From Rotaria sp. Silwood1 (Eukaryota; Rotifera; Eurotatoria; Philodinida; Philodinidae): a DNA stretch of 64,000 nt. Location of the stretch: assembly GCA_905250075.1 (NCBI GenBank), contig CAJNOP010000356.1, positions 143,857 through 207,856 on the forward strand, read 5' to 3'. Of the stretch, positions 1 to 13,400 are shown piece by piece. Numbering within the stretch: position 1 is the stretch's first letter; every line of letters starts with the position of its first letter. Under the pieces are notes generated by a model. It ran no database searches. It was not told the origin of the DNA and saw only the letters and a program-made list of their open reading frames with translations. Made by a program: the position numbers and the translations under genes.

Positions 1-619
1 TCTCCAAGATTAACCAAACTATCGCATAATTGATCGTGCTCGAACAGATCTTATTATCATTTTAAATGAAACTCTTTTCTGAACAAAGTAGTTGTGATTT
101 TGTTTGCAATATCATTTTCAATTGTATTCAGATTTGATATTCAAACCTATAAAAACAAGTCTAATAACAGTTAATGTGTAAAATTGTTCTATTTATTGAA
201 AACCTTTACGATACTTAAACGTGTAAATTTCCCTTTCATCACATAGAATTATAAGCATACTCGATATTAATCTTTTATCCAAGTCCTTCATCCTGGAAGG
301 ACAGACAAAGACTTTCAACGAGAAGCCACTATCAAGTTTACAAAACTTGTTCCATCCATGCTTTCGAAACATCCATGTTTCTTAAGTTATGTAAAGTGCT
401 TTTCATTTCATTTATTCGAACAATATATACTAAATACAAGGTATATCAAGAACAAAATGCACAAAAAGATAAAAATCTATCAAGCAATATAAACCATACC
501 AGCAAGAAAATACAAAATATAAAAGCATATAAGAAGATCAATGTAAAGACCAATATTATATATTTTAAACTACCAAATGACGTGATTATTTTGATTTCTA
601 ACAATTGATTTCTTTGATA
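1..619. other. AT-rich stretch without a recognisable gene
   Basis: No coding region with recognisable residues, splice structure or biased codon use is visible on either strand. The only open frame (375-608) is a low-complexity Lys/Ile/Asn translation of AT-rich DNA. The stretch may be the eroded end of the transposase relic that follows, but I cannot show this. Confidence 0.4.
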
Positions 620-2300
620 TCTTCATTTACAGTGACTGTAGATTGAATTAAATTCCTCATCAATTGATTAAAATGTTCGGTTGTTCATCAATTCCTCAAC
701 TTTGTAAGAATAAGACTCATTTTAGAAAAATCTCGTTCTACTATAGTCATCCTAATACGTGCGATGAGTAAGATCTCTGCAGCTAATGAGAGTTGAGAAT
801 AAACATCTGTTAAAGTACTATTTCGAACGATTTTCACACATACCTCTCATTAAGTCTTTATTTTCACATTCATAAATGATTGGTTTGTCACAATCGCTGC
901 CACAACATAGTCGATGTTGTAAAATTCTGTTGTTGTTTGAAATCAGCTGTTTTGGTTTCATTGGATTTTGATAATAGATGGTAGACTATCTAACACAGAC
1001 TCAAGTATCTGAAGAATAAATGCAATCGATGGATTCGATAACATCTGACGAAGATTGAAAGCTTCTGCACTATCTTCATACTTCTTATAAGAGACATGTT
1101 TCAGTATAGTTAATAATGATGTAGAGAAATGTAAGAGAGATTGAATAGTAATTGAATTAGAAAGCCAATGATTATCACCAAATTGAAATAATTAAATATG
1201 TTGAGTTCGAAAAATATTTTGAATATGTTCAAATAAAACTAATCACACTGATGATCTATCAATAAAATTAAATAATGCTTTAAAAATGAATAAACCTTTA
1301 CAGATATCAGAAGCTGATCAACTGTAGATGTTACGGCTGATTATAATGCATCAGCTTGATAATTAATGAACGAATACTACTGCAAAATTGCACACGGCGG
1401 TATCAATCTCGGTTTTTTAAGTGTAACAAACCTACCAGAGATGTCCATCGCGGCGCTGCCGCTGCAGCCGTGGCGGTGGCGGCGCGGCAGCGGCAGATTT
1501 TTTCCAAAAACTATCGCGGCGCGGCAGCGGCGCGGGAAAGATTTTTATTTTGCCGTCGCGGCAGCAGCGCGGCGGCGGCAGCTTTTTAGGAAAAAATTCC
1601 AAAAATTCATGAATTTGCACAGAATCTGCATGTTTATGTATGCTATACTGTAAGACTTACCGAATCTGATCGATTAGCGGCATCAGTTCTATTTCAAACC
1701 AGTCAAAGCCTTGAAAATCAAAACATTTTTTCGAATACCAGCCCGGCAGCGGCGCGGTAGCGGCAAGTTTTTTTTAAGGCGCGTCGCAGCAGCGGCGCGG
1801 TAGCTTTTTTTAACAGGCCATCGCGTCGCGGGAGCGTCGCGGCAGCTTTGTTTGATTTTGGCCGCGGCGCGGCAGTGGCAGATTTTGAGCCGCGATGGAC
1901 ATCTCTGAAACCTACATCTATTTCAATCGGTTCACTAGCCATTTGATCACAAATCTTGATGTAAATACATTGATTTCTGCATCTGTAGGTATTTATTTCC
2001 TCGTCAGACATAGTACCAATAACTCTTGCATGTCATGTTGCACTGAGAATATTGTTTTCGAGAACTTTATTTATACTTTCGTGCAGTTCAGTAACTGATG
2101 TTGTACTATCATAAGTGACATTCTTTTTGCAATTATCAAAGAAAGCGGTAAGATTACCGCTGTGATCACGGCGGGAGATTAGTTGTAACAATGCATTATA
2201 CAACGTTGGGTATGGTAATTCATTTTTGAGTAAAAAATAAGACCAATCAAGTATACCATTCAAATGATCTCTATTTTCTTTGCTTTTTTGTGTTTCACTT
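620..2300 (-). pseudogene. Decayed hAT/DUF4371-like transposase-derived gene, split by a MITE
   Basis: Read on the minus strand from about 2275 down, one frame gives a protein-like stretch (ILDWSYFLLKNELPYPTLYN, later FFDNCKKNVTYDS) broken by a stop near 2033. It resumes in the same frame with GTMSDEEIN and ASEPIEIDVG. This order resembles the N-terminal part of DUF4371/hAT-like transposase-derived proteins: a 'YFLAKEELP'-like motif, a 'N(A/V)TYTS'-like motif, then a 'D(E/D)xTD...IYVRY' region. At 1908-1915 the frame is interrupted by a 472-bp MITE. Beyond the MITE it continues (DVGLLHLKNRD, stop), then dissolves into shifted fragments such as AFNLRQMLSNPS near 1050. Several stops and frameshifts make it non-functional. 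Family assignment is from motif memory only, and both ends are uncertain. Confidence 0.5.
1436..1907. mobile_element. GC-rich hAT-type MITE, copy 1 (472 bp)
   Basis: The element starts CAGAGATGTCCATCGCGGC and ends with the inverted form GCCGCGATGGACATCTCTG. It is flanked on both sides by the identical octamer AAACCTAC (1428-1435 and 1908-1915). An 8-bp target-site duplication and a CAGRG-like terminus are hAT superfamily hallmarks. Both arms are made of GC-rich variants of 'gcggcggcagc', in sharp contrast to the AT-rich host DNA. The central 150 bp or so is ordinary AT-rich sequence. There is no transposase, so it is non-autonomous. A second copy lies at 37377-37786. Confidence 0.9.
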
Positions 2301-4323
2301 ACCGATAATAATTGATTGACGACGAATTCTTCTTGTTATCAGAACTTGTCCTTTTCAATTGCAATTAGACGAAATTCAGATCGCGAATGTATCATTTGTC
2401 TTCTACTGTCTTATAGAACGTTACTCCAACTGGTAAATAGAACTGAGCTAAATAATTCTTTTGATTTCTGTTCCATTTCACACAATATTAATATATTTGG
2501 TTTCCAATAGTACTGGCACACGATGCAAAAACTGTAAGAACATTTTTCAATATTATTATCGGTTGTCGTTGAATAAAATATTAATTCAGAATTGCTGTTG
2601 ATGAAATGAGAATAACTGGTGTGAATGTCTTAGTTGCAATCGAATTGTTGTCAATAACAAAAATATTTGTTGAAAGAAGCTTGTTTTGACAATTTTCGTC
2701 GAGATTTTCTCGTCTTGATATTGTTAGAAAGATGGAAAAAAAGAAACAATAGACACGTGACACAACTAATACTTAGTAAAATGAAAATAAAAGATAATAA
2801 GTAAGTGATTATTTTAGACCTTGATTATTAGCATGTGTGTCGAATGTAACGTCTTCTTGATATCTTCCGTTAGACACGGTTATTATAACAATGTTAAACA
2901 ACATGATTTTTTTCTATTTTGACAGCATTGTACTCATTAACATATACTCCAGATATCTGTCATTTTATTACAGAACCATGATATACACATACAATGTTAT
3001 GAACATTAGATCATATCTTTTTTTCATTGTGAGAATTAGAAGAACGATGTTTTTGGTCGTATTACTATAAAAATTTTTGCTGATTCCATTTTAACGGCTT
3101 ATACCTTTCGCTCGCATTGCACCAACAGAACTCGATTTTTTTGCCAATGCTGTCTACTGTTTATTTTCTCAGTATTTCGATAATCTTTGTAATATGTTAC
3201 AAAATCTATTTTGTCAATGAAGATTCAAAAGAAACGAGTTTTGATAACGAATACCGGACTTTTCTTGGTGAATTTTTTGAAGAACACCATAGCAGTGTTA
3301 TATTGCATTCATGAAAGGCATTGAGTAAAATATTCGGAGTTTGTTAAAATTATTTGTTTTCTCGATAATCTTCAATCATATCAATCAACTAAATTACGAA
3401 AAAAATTCCAAATTTAATCTGTTAATTGAGTAACTATCTGAATCGACGAATGTTTTGAACCATTGATGCCAGCTGTCATCTCCAGTTTTGTTATTAATTA
3501 GTCTCAGTCCTTATTTCCAAATCGTCATTAAATATTCAAACAAAATCTTTATTGAAGTTATTTGTTTCCTCTTCAATTGTCAATCATCTGATCAAACAAA
3601 ATTTTTTCTTCATTATACATAAAATAATTAAATCAAATCCTATAATTTCAATTAGTTATGTTCTACACTAGTCGACGATCTTGACATCGTTCTTTCCAGA
3701 TGCTTGATTTTCTTGGTTATCAGTCAAGATTCTTGTATTCTTGAATATCAGCTTGATTCTTTTTTTTCTGGATATTCTTGCCTGATTCTTTTTACTTATA
3801 TTTCTTGTATAATTTCTTTTTTTTTCTTGAATTTTACTTATTTATTAGAAAAAACAGTAAATAATACAAATAAATAATTTACACTAAAAATATCTATTTA
3901 TTATTACAATTCGTTTTCTTCATATTTATCACTTGGAATTGATAATGATTGACACGTCGCTAAGCCGTAGCTGTAATTAAGTTGTTTTTCGAAAACTCTA
4001 AAATCAGCTATAATATAAGCCATTAATGTGCTAATGAATTCATCTTTACTATCAAATATTTCACTTACCTGTTGTTGACATGCAAATCATACGTTGTTTG
4101 ACAAGCATGTCTACTGTTCATTTAAGTGAATACAACAGCCATTACTTGTTGCTATTTAAAAATGAATATATTCTACGAATGTTGGTATCTATATATACAT
4201 AGATACACGTACACAAAGACATCACGTGATCTGTCTTAAAGATCAAATAAGAATCTTTTTTTTCTTTTTTGTGTAAAGAATCTCATCTGAATTCCAAGAA
4301 ATTTTAATTATCTTGCAATTCTC
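2301..4323. other. Intergenic AT-rich DNA, possibly further transposase remnants
   Basis: No intact gene is visible. The minus strand between 2300 and 2760 lies where upstream parts of the decayed transposase would be expected, but the translations are full of stops and I could not identify a family. From 3690 to 3850 there are several loose copies of a 'ttcttgattctt'-like motif that also appears in the foldback repeat near 4.3 kb, so this area may hold diverged pieces of the same repeat. Confidence 0.35.
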
Positions 4324-4452
4324 TTCAGGTTCATGTTTTTCTTGATCTACCAGACAAGATTCTTTTTTTCTTTTTCTGTTAAAAGAATCTTGTCTGATCT
4401 TCAGGATTAAAAAGAATCTTGCGTGATCGATCAAGAAAAACAAGAACCTGAA
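4324..4452. repeat. Foldback (inverted) repeat
   Basis: The outer arms are complementary: ttcaggttcatgtttttctt at 4324 pairs with the tail aagaaaaacaagaacctgaa ending at 4452. A second, inner inverted pair (acaagattctttttt and aaaagaatcttgt) lies inside. The structure could fold into a branched hairpin. I could not find a convincing target-site duplication, so whether it is a transposon or another palindromic repeat is open. Confidence 0.5.
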
Positions 4453-7417
4453 CAGAATAGATCCAAGAACGTCGATTAGTATATTTATTCATTGATAATA
4501 TAAGTATCTATTCCTACATTTTATTAGAAATGAGGAAAATATATTAATAAAAATTGTTGTTTAGACCGATTTAATTAACATATGATCTCGGGTCATATTA
4601 TATTCTTGATCTTTTTTCGAATCCAATAAGTTACTCAAACTAAACCTTAAATCTCTAAAAATACTCATTTGTTGTAAGATATTTAATTCTGATTTAAATT
4701 TATATCATTTTCAATGGAAAGTTCCAATTGTTTAAATATAATCAACATACCAATGTTTTCATCATCTAAAAATTAGTTTCATATCCATCAACATTTCTAA
4801 ATAGATTTCTTTGCGAAATTTATCTATTTCTTAAACGTTCAAAGATCATATTATTATGAAAATAGACTACATAATATTGAATTACTAGAAATACTATAAG
4901 AAAACTCCAGTAGATACTATCCTTAAATCATTTACATAATCATCGATTAGATATCAAACATTAAATATTCTTTCGCATGGTATTAGACACTAAAATAAAA
5001 TCTTAGTACAAATTATTCATTTATTTTTTTATTTGTCTAGTCTTGTAAAAATCTTATTTTGAATTCAGTAAAATATGTAAACATTGTTTTCCAATAACTT
5101 ATTCATGTGCTCTTATGTTTTAAGTATTGCAAAAAATGAACTATTATTGTTTTAAAATGAGAAGAATATTTGAACAAATCTTTATTAGCATAGGTATGTT
5201 GCACCAGTATTTTGTAAGTGATAGTTTATCGAATAATAAAACTTATATGTTATTGTATTGTTTGTACATTTATTTCTGTTTCTGTTTTTTCTTTTGTCTT
5301 TACAGGCAACATAACTCTCTCTAATGACTATATACAATATAAGACACTTCTATGATCCTGTCAATATTAAATACGTTTTGTAGTCCTTATTTGACTGACC
5401 TGACGAAAGAACGAATACAAACATCGACCCGAGAACTTGCTAGAACTCTGTGGTTCATTTTTTTTTAGTTTTATTCACAATAATACTATAATATTTTTTT
5501 TATATGGTTTATCAATAATTGAATGAAGAATTCGATAAAAAAAAAGATCAGCACTATTTAATACAGTGAACATGATTAAGTCAAGAAGATCTGTGTGAAA
5601 ACCATTTTGAACTGCTTTGACAAAGGATATTTTAGTAGTACTCAAAAACGATAGATAATAGAATATTGTTAAATATATTGTTAGAAAGAATTTTTCATGT
5701 AGATTTTGAATAAGTATTGTTGAGTTTTTCCAAAAAATGCTTTAGCTGATGAAAAAGCTTCTTAGCGCAATCCCTTTGGGGCTGAAATGTGAAACTCACT
5801 TAATAGTTCTTGAGCCTCATTAAACTGATACAAAATAGTCGACGTGAAAAATCTCTCATAGATTATAGCTCTGTTTGAAGATAATCGATCAGCAATGTAA
5901 AAACTTGTCTCATTATTTATTTGTGCTTTTCGAGCAGAAAATCTTCTTCCTATTGTTACTATTTGCTCATTATTTTTCATTTTCATTTTTTTTGTCTTAA
6001 CTTAACAGTGTTATCATTATAAACATCAAATTAAATAGAAAATGAGTTTGTTGTAACTATTCATTATATCTACGGCAGCAATCTTAACATACTATTATAT
6101 ATATCTTAATCAAATCACAAAAAAATTGATATGGATTATTTTTTTGGAAGTTATAACTTGATCAATTTACTCTTTTTATGTTGCTGAAATGACAAATATG
6201 GCATTGGAGAGTTCCTAAGGTCTCTAATGGGAATTGAGGAGCGGTGAAAGAGAGTCGATAAACTTCGACTTAAAACTGATATCATTCCAGAAATTTTTGT
6301 ATTATCTGTTAATCGCATCGCACAAGTTTATACAATAATGCTAAAACTATTGTCAGTGTCTTGCATGATTTATGAAAAACTATTTTATTCCTTCTATTAC
6401 TGTAGCAGTTACTGAAATTGTATAACTATTTTACCAACGTATTGAACTTAAAATAATCATCATAGAATTATTTGTAACATTTGAAGTTTGTTTGTTTTGT
6501 TTTCATTTTTCTAATATATTATTAACATATATCCCTAATTAAAATAGATATATATCATTATGCGTACACGCTATTGTCATTATTATTACCATTGTAAATG
6601 GTGCACATAGAACAACGACGTGACAATATGCACAAGAGATATTCTTGATATAGATAGTTTTTTGTATAATAGTTTGATGATAGTTACTATGTTATAACCG
6701 ATAGAAATGAGCAATTGAGTGCGTGTATAGCTAATAAGAAAGTAAGGAGGGACATCGTCTTTGTCTTTATAGTCTCTCCGCCTTCTATGCATTCATAATC
6801 ATCATCTTCATTTTCTACTTCTTCTTCATATATATTTTGCTATTCTCAACAGTAATCTCGGTTCGTCTATTGATGATCTTGTCTACTAAAGAAGACAAGT
6901 AGTACAAGACGATAGAAAGATATGAGGATGAAGTCGAAGAAGAACAAGAAAAGAAGAGAAAATAAGTAATTTTATCGCATTTTTTTGCTTTAGACAAGGC
7001 ATAGAAGAAGAATATATCTCTTATTTTAGACAGTAACAACTCTGTTATAGACAGCTACATATACCCAAGATTTTAGTATATTATTTTGCTTATTAAAAAT
7101 AACTCCGTCATCAAACATCGATTTAAGTTTTTTTTTTTCTCTTATGAAAGAAATAGAATATATTGTTTTGTAGCAAATAAAACTATTCGCATAGAACATT
7201 TGTTATTATCATTCAATTATTCTTCCTATTGAAATAACGAACTGTTATCAATAGAGTGAAATCAAATCCCAATACTCATTAGTGTCTGTTACGTTTGAGT
7301 TTTTTTTTTTTACTTACTCTTTGTACACACACGCACACACATTCGAACAGATAAATAAAATAAAAGAGAAATATTCTTCAAAATTATATATCTAACGAAG
7401 GTATACAAAAAAAAACT
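4453..7417. other. Intergenic region upstream of the adenylate cyclase gene
   Basis: About 3 kb of AT-rich DNA without recognisable coding sequence. Short open frames here (for example 5762-5986 on minus and 6815-7039 on minus) have compositions expected of random AT-rich DNA and no recognisable motif. The last few hundred bases before 7418 presumably hold the cyclase promoter and 5'UTR. A short (CA)n-like tract is at 7323-7340. Confidence 0.4.
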
Positions 7418-10400
7418 ATGGATAGCAATCATGATAGAATGGGAAAAGAACGTCATCAACAACATCGATTTCCGGTTTTTAAACTTCTTCGACGACGTCG
7501 AAATCAATCAACGGTATCATCATCGTCACGAATACTTGATCAAAAGAATAAAAATCGTGGTTCATTTATGAATCAAGCAAAAAATAATAACAAACGAAGT
7601 AAGTGAATACATTGCAAAATTCTCTTAATAAAAACAAAAAAAAAACTAATTATCCATGATTTTGTATACTTAAGTAACACTTTCTTGGTATATTTTCCTT
7701 CTTGACATTTGTTTTGTAATCATACTTATATGACAGAACCTTAGAATAGCGTTTGCTGATCTTATGATGTAATCTAAATGTGTCATTGAAAAGCAACAAT
7801 ATTAATTATTAAGCATTGCTTATTTTCGATTGAGTAAACTTGATGAGTTATGTCTGTAGAAACAATATAGAATTTTATTCATCTATAAATATTTGAAGAA
7901 AAACTATATGATTGTACACGTTCATGAGAAAATCAGCTAATATCATTTATCTATTTACCATATAAGTAATACAATATATATTGTCTATAATTTCTTAAAC
8001 GTTGCTTATTATTCAAACAATCTGGATACTGTATCAGCTAGCGAATCAATCATAAGCTATCACTAGCTTTCCTTCACCTCATTATTAATAACAAGCAGTT
8101 AATACAGCGAACTGAATACACTGATAAGCATTGAAGAGAGATAACATTTCAACATGTTTTATTTGAGCAATATTGTAAAAAAAAATATACACAAATTAAT
8201 TGTAAACAATCAATAGTGCAATAAGAAAGAGATAATTGCATTCTTCTCAATAAACATAAGTATCATTTGTATTATGGTCTTTTTTTTTCGTTAGTATTAT
8301 ATGTGATGTTTTCACATCTGTAATAAAGTTTCTTGTTTGTTTTTAGAAGTAGCTTTAGACATAATGTTTATTTATCAATCTTCATGTGTCAAATTCTGTT
8401 TTTATTTTAGAATCCGTCCATGTATTCGACATCACTAATACATGTAATAGTTCTAACAATAGTCCACGAGCTACGCTGGACTGGTCATCAGCAAATGTAA
8501 CCACAGGTATAATTTAAAATTTTGTGTTTTAATTTTAGTACAAAAGTCTCTGTCATTTTCTCTTGTTTTCTTTTTCACATTATCAACAGCTAACAACACT
8601 AACAGTGATGACAAGTTATTTTTGTCTAAATAAGCGTGCTAATTCAATTGTATGATGAAATCATCGGAGAAGCAAACTGCTGTTTTTTTTTCTTTTTCCT
8701 ATTTGTGTACTGATGCATTCTAGTTATTGTCACTAATCTGTTTCGGGTACAAAATGACACTTATTATTTCCATATGCATATGCATAATAAAAAAATGTTG
8801 CGTATCATTGCGCTTGATGATTACTCATTTTACATGAGTCTAAAGGGTCCTTGAGGACTTTCTCTAGAGAACAAGAAGAGAAGTACTTAGACGACATTTT
8901 TGGAACAAAGACCTTTTGCCTAGGTTTGATTACCATTATCATCTTTATAATAGAAGAATAGCACTCGGCAATGCTCATCATTTTAAAGAAATTCTTCTTT
9001 TATTATCAATGATTTCTTTCATATAATAATGCAAGAAAAAAAAAAAAAGAACTTTAACATTATTAATTATTTGTTATGAGAAGAAGAAAAAAGAAAAGCT
9101 TATGTTCAATTAATATAATTTTCTTTTTCTTTTTTTGAAGTTGATATTCAATTAATATGGTTCATGATCTTTGTAACAAACAGAAAAAAAAAAAAAGAAA
9201 AGTTTCAATGATCAAGAATTTGTCGTAATTTGATCAGATCATATTATCTTTAACAGCAAACACAAAACTTTAAAAGAAAAGAAAAGACAGTTGCTTTTGC
9301 TCTTTTCTTTTGCTCATGATAACATTTCAATGAATGCTTTAGGCAATGTTTAGTGCTCATTGTTATATGTTATTGTGATGGTGTAAGTGGTTCATCCACT
9401 TCATTTTTATGATAGATCAAGAGAATGAGAAAATAAACGAAAGTGGCTATGAATCAGTATCGATTAGTTTCTAAAGTGCCGTTTCATATAGCTAATATAT
9501 ATTTAATTGGTTTTAGAAATGATCCATATGAGTATAAAAGCGAAAGAATGAATTTATGAAATCTTATTAAAAAAAAACTTTTCTTTTTTATTTTTTTCAG
9601 AAAGGTTTCGATGACATATATCGACTTATAAGAGGACATAAATGAAACGCATAAAACAAAATATATTTTGTAAAAGTATGCTGAAGATTATTTTTCTTTT
9701 CCTTTGTTTTTTTTCAATGACAATTTTATAGGTTATACCTTTCGTATCATAATTTCGATAAAATTAATTTAAAAGAAACCAAAGACATCTGTTATATTTC
9801 TCTCATAACGATCTATTTTATTTTCATTGGTTGTGTAATATTTTTAATGAATATTATTATTTTTATTAGCAGGTTCTTTTTTTTGTCTTTCTTCATTAAA
9901 TATATTCTTATATATATTTTCTAAATTGATTTCTTTGTTTTTGTTTGTTTTTTATTAGGGAAATGTTGATGAGAATCACGTCATATATAAGATAGTTAGT
10001 TAAACGAAGGACTTCTTTATTCATAATCTATTGCTGTTAGACGAACAAATAATAGAATGAATACGCCTTTGAATAGATGATAAATTTAGTTGATAGGTTT
10101 TATTTTTTCAAGAGTTTCTTTTTCTTTTTGATTAAAAATGAAAAAGAAAAATTTGATAACTAAATATGTACATTGATTTTAGCTACTATGGATAATAAAC
10201 ATTATTTTGGTCTTTATTTAATACGAATTAAACATAGTCTGGTTCTATTTTCATTATTATTAACTGCTTTTCAAAGTCTTGTTTACTTGTTATTAGCAAT
10301 TTTTTTTAACAAAGTAAATAATTAAATTTTTTCATTATTTATATATATACGTTTCTTTTTCCATCTTAATCTCTATTATAGCCTAATTCGGCTCAATTCA

Positions 10401-13400
10401 TTCTTGAAATAATTCTTTTTTCTTGTGTTTTACTTCTATCAATAACATTAATTATATTACTTCAACGTGAAAAATTTCTTCATGTTCATGTATATATATC
10501 ATGTTTATCAATATGGCTTTTATTAACATTATTTTCTATAATACCTATAATTTTACAACAATATTCATCAATTATTCGTTTAATGGGTATTGTTACATTT
10601 TCAATAATAACAATACATACAACATTACCTATTTCACGACCATGGACAGTTTTAATGGCTTCAATAACATCATTAATTTATTTAATACTTGTTATTCGTG
10701 CACATCGTACTGATGATTTAAATAAGAAATATCGTCGAATGGAATTAAAACTTGAAGTAAATTATCATTTTCTCTTTTTCTTTTTTTTTAGTTCATTGAA
10801 TACGAAAGAAAGAAAGATAAATAGTCTTTAATCATCTATCGATGTTAAGATATCAATGTAATAAAATTTTTTTTCCCGATATATTCGTTTTTTTTACTAG
10901 GTTATATGTCTCTCATTATTTTTTGTGGCATGCAATTTATTTGGGCTATGTCATCGGTATTTAACAGATGCACATCAAAAGAAAACATATCAAAATACGA
11001 TGCGTTGTATAGAAGCACGTTTAAGACTTGAACGTGAAAAAGAACAACAAGAAACATTAATTCTTAGTGTTATTCCAGCACATATTGGTAAAATGAAAAT
11101 TGAAATTTTATTTAAAATAAAAATTTTCACATATATCATTTTTCTTTAATAGCATTAAGTATGAAATCAGAAATGTTACGTAAAGTAAAAGAAACAGCTA
11201 AATATCATAATCTTCAATCAAGAGATTATGATGATCAAAGATTAAATACAAAAAAAATTAGTGTACGAAAAGCAACATTTCATGATTTATATATAAAAAA
11301 ACATGAAAATGTTACGTAAGTTGAAATATTTATATTTATAATATTGTATTGATTTTGATTAATTAGAATTTTATATGCCGATATTGTAAATTTTACACCA
11401 TTATCAGAAAAATTTACTCCACCAGAATTGGTACAAATTCTTAATAAACTTTTCGGAAAATTTGATCAATTAGCACAAGTATTACTTGTCAATAAAACTA
11501 ATTACTAAAAAATGTTTCCTTGATATTTAGGAATGTGATTGTATGCGAATAAAAATTTTAGGTGATTGTTATTATTGTGTTAGTGGTTTACCAATAAGTC
11601 GACCTAATCATGCATCAAATTGTGTTCGAATGGGTTTAAAGATGATTGACGATATTAAGTATGTTATTTCTTTGATTGATTGACTTGAAGAATATTTCTT
11701 TTTTTAAATATTCTTATTTAGATTAGTACGAGAAGCAACTGGTGTCAATGTTGATATGCGTATTGGCATACATACAGGACGAGTTTTATGTGGAGTATTA
11801 GGTCTTAAAAAGTGGCAATATGACACATGGTCGGATGATGTTACATTAGCTAATCATATTGAAGCAGGTGGTGTACCAGGGTAAGTCATATAAATCAGAA
11901 GACTTTCGAGTATAGAATGAATAAACAACAATAAGAAAATTGGATTAAATAGCATATCGTGTTAGTCAAGTGAATTGAATGAGAAAAATTCGTGATAAAA
12001 TTTCAAAGTTCGAAGTATTTCAGTCGAAATTTAAAAAATCTAATTGATATTCATCAAAAGTTACAATAGAATTTTGTCTTAAACTTCTTATTCTTTGATG
12101 TAAAAAGCTTGATAATAATAGAAAACATATATAGTCCATTTCAGATAAAACCGGACACACTTACTTTTTATTTCTCTTTGATTCTTAACAAAGGTTATCT
12201 TCTCAGATAAGTTCTTTTATCGAAGACATTGATGAAAATTTTGACTCTTTCAGCTGATTACTAATTAGAATTAATGTGTTAATTGTGTTGTTAATTAAAA
12301 ACTAATTAATTAACGAATATTTCTCAAACCATATGATTAAAAATTCGAAAAATTCAGAACAGATCCTACAGTACAAACGACATTGGACTTGCGAAAAGTT
12401 TCGCGAAAAAAAAATGTTATTGTAGAGATCTTGAAGAAGGAATTCTACTGTTTGGAATTGATTTTAAACGTTTCATTCGATTATAAGAGCATCTTTTTGT
12501 CTGTATATTTGTACTCTGTCATGTCGTCAACGAAGGATTTTGCCTATGTATGAGCAAAAGAACCTTCATGATATATTAAGTCAATTCTGTTTGTAGCGTA
12601 TTTGATATAATAGATACATCAGTTTACTTAATATGTATTAGTGTTTCATATGTGCTTTTGACATTTGATTAGAACCAATTTAATACTGAGTGACATCTTA
12701 ATTAAGATGTTGATATACATAGGCGGGCGAATTGATCGTATACTTAGCAGGTGACCTTGATTTCCTAATGTCTCAAGTGAAATTTGAAGTACCACGGAGC
12801 GATTTTTTTTGTCAAATGGAAATTTACAACTATTTTTATATGGAGTATACGATCAATTTTAAGCCTATTCAGTGGATATGATTGTTATCTAACACAACAA
12901 GTTTATAGTGAAAAGACATGATACTTGGTTTAGATAAATTATGAAACTTCAATTACACTTTAGCAAAAATTGCACGTCATACTTCAGGAAAACAAGATTG
13001 TCTATTTAGTACGTGAGAAATTTCGAACGTCGATGTATATTCGACTTTGCACAAACGTTGAAAACAATCTATGGTTTTTATTATAGACGTTAATTATACT
13101 GAGTCTCATGGCTTTCCAGTGAAGAGATATAAAGGGAAAAAATATATCATACCGAGTTAATATAAGCTAGTTTGAGTTGCGAATCTCGATAGCAAATAAA
13201 GAACACATAAATATTAGAAAACGAAACTAAAGCTCAAAAACATGAAAATACCATTCACCAAACAAATGTGAATTCAAACATATACCTACTGCTTCAAGAG
13301 TTGCCATTAGCATATCACTCCTGAGAGAACGATACAAAGCTCACTAATGAGTTAAACTCAATGTATCTGGGCCTGTCATAAGAACTTGCTAGAAATAGCT

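Noticed and set aside
1356-1653. Overlapping Ala/Arg-rich open frames on both strands
   Set aside because: They are translations of the GC-rich MITE arm; the same artefact recurs at 37376-37815 in the second copy.
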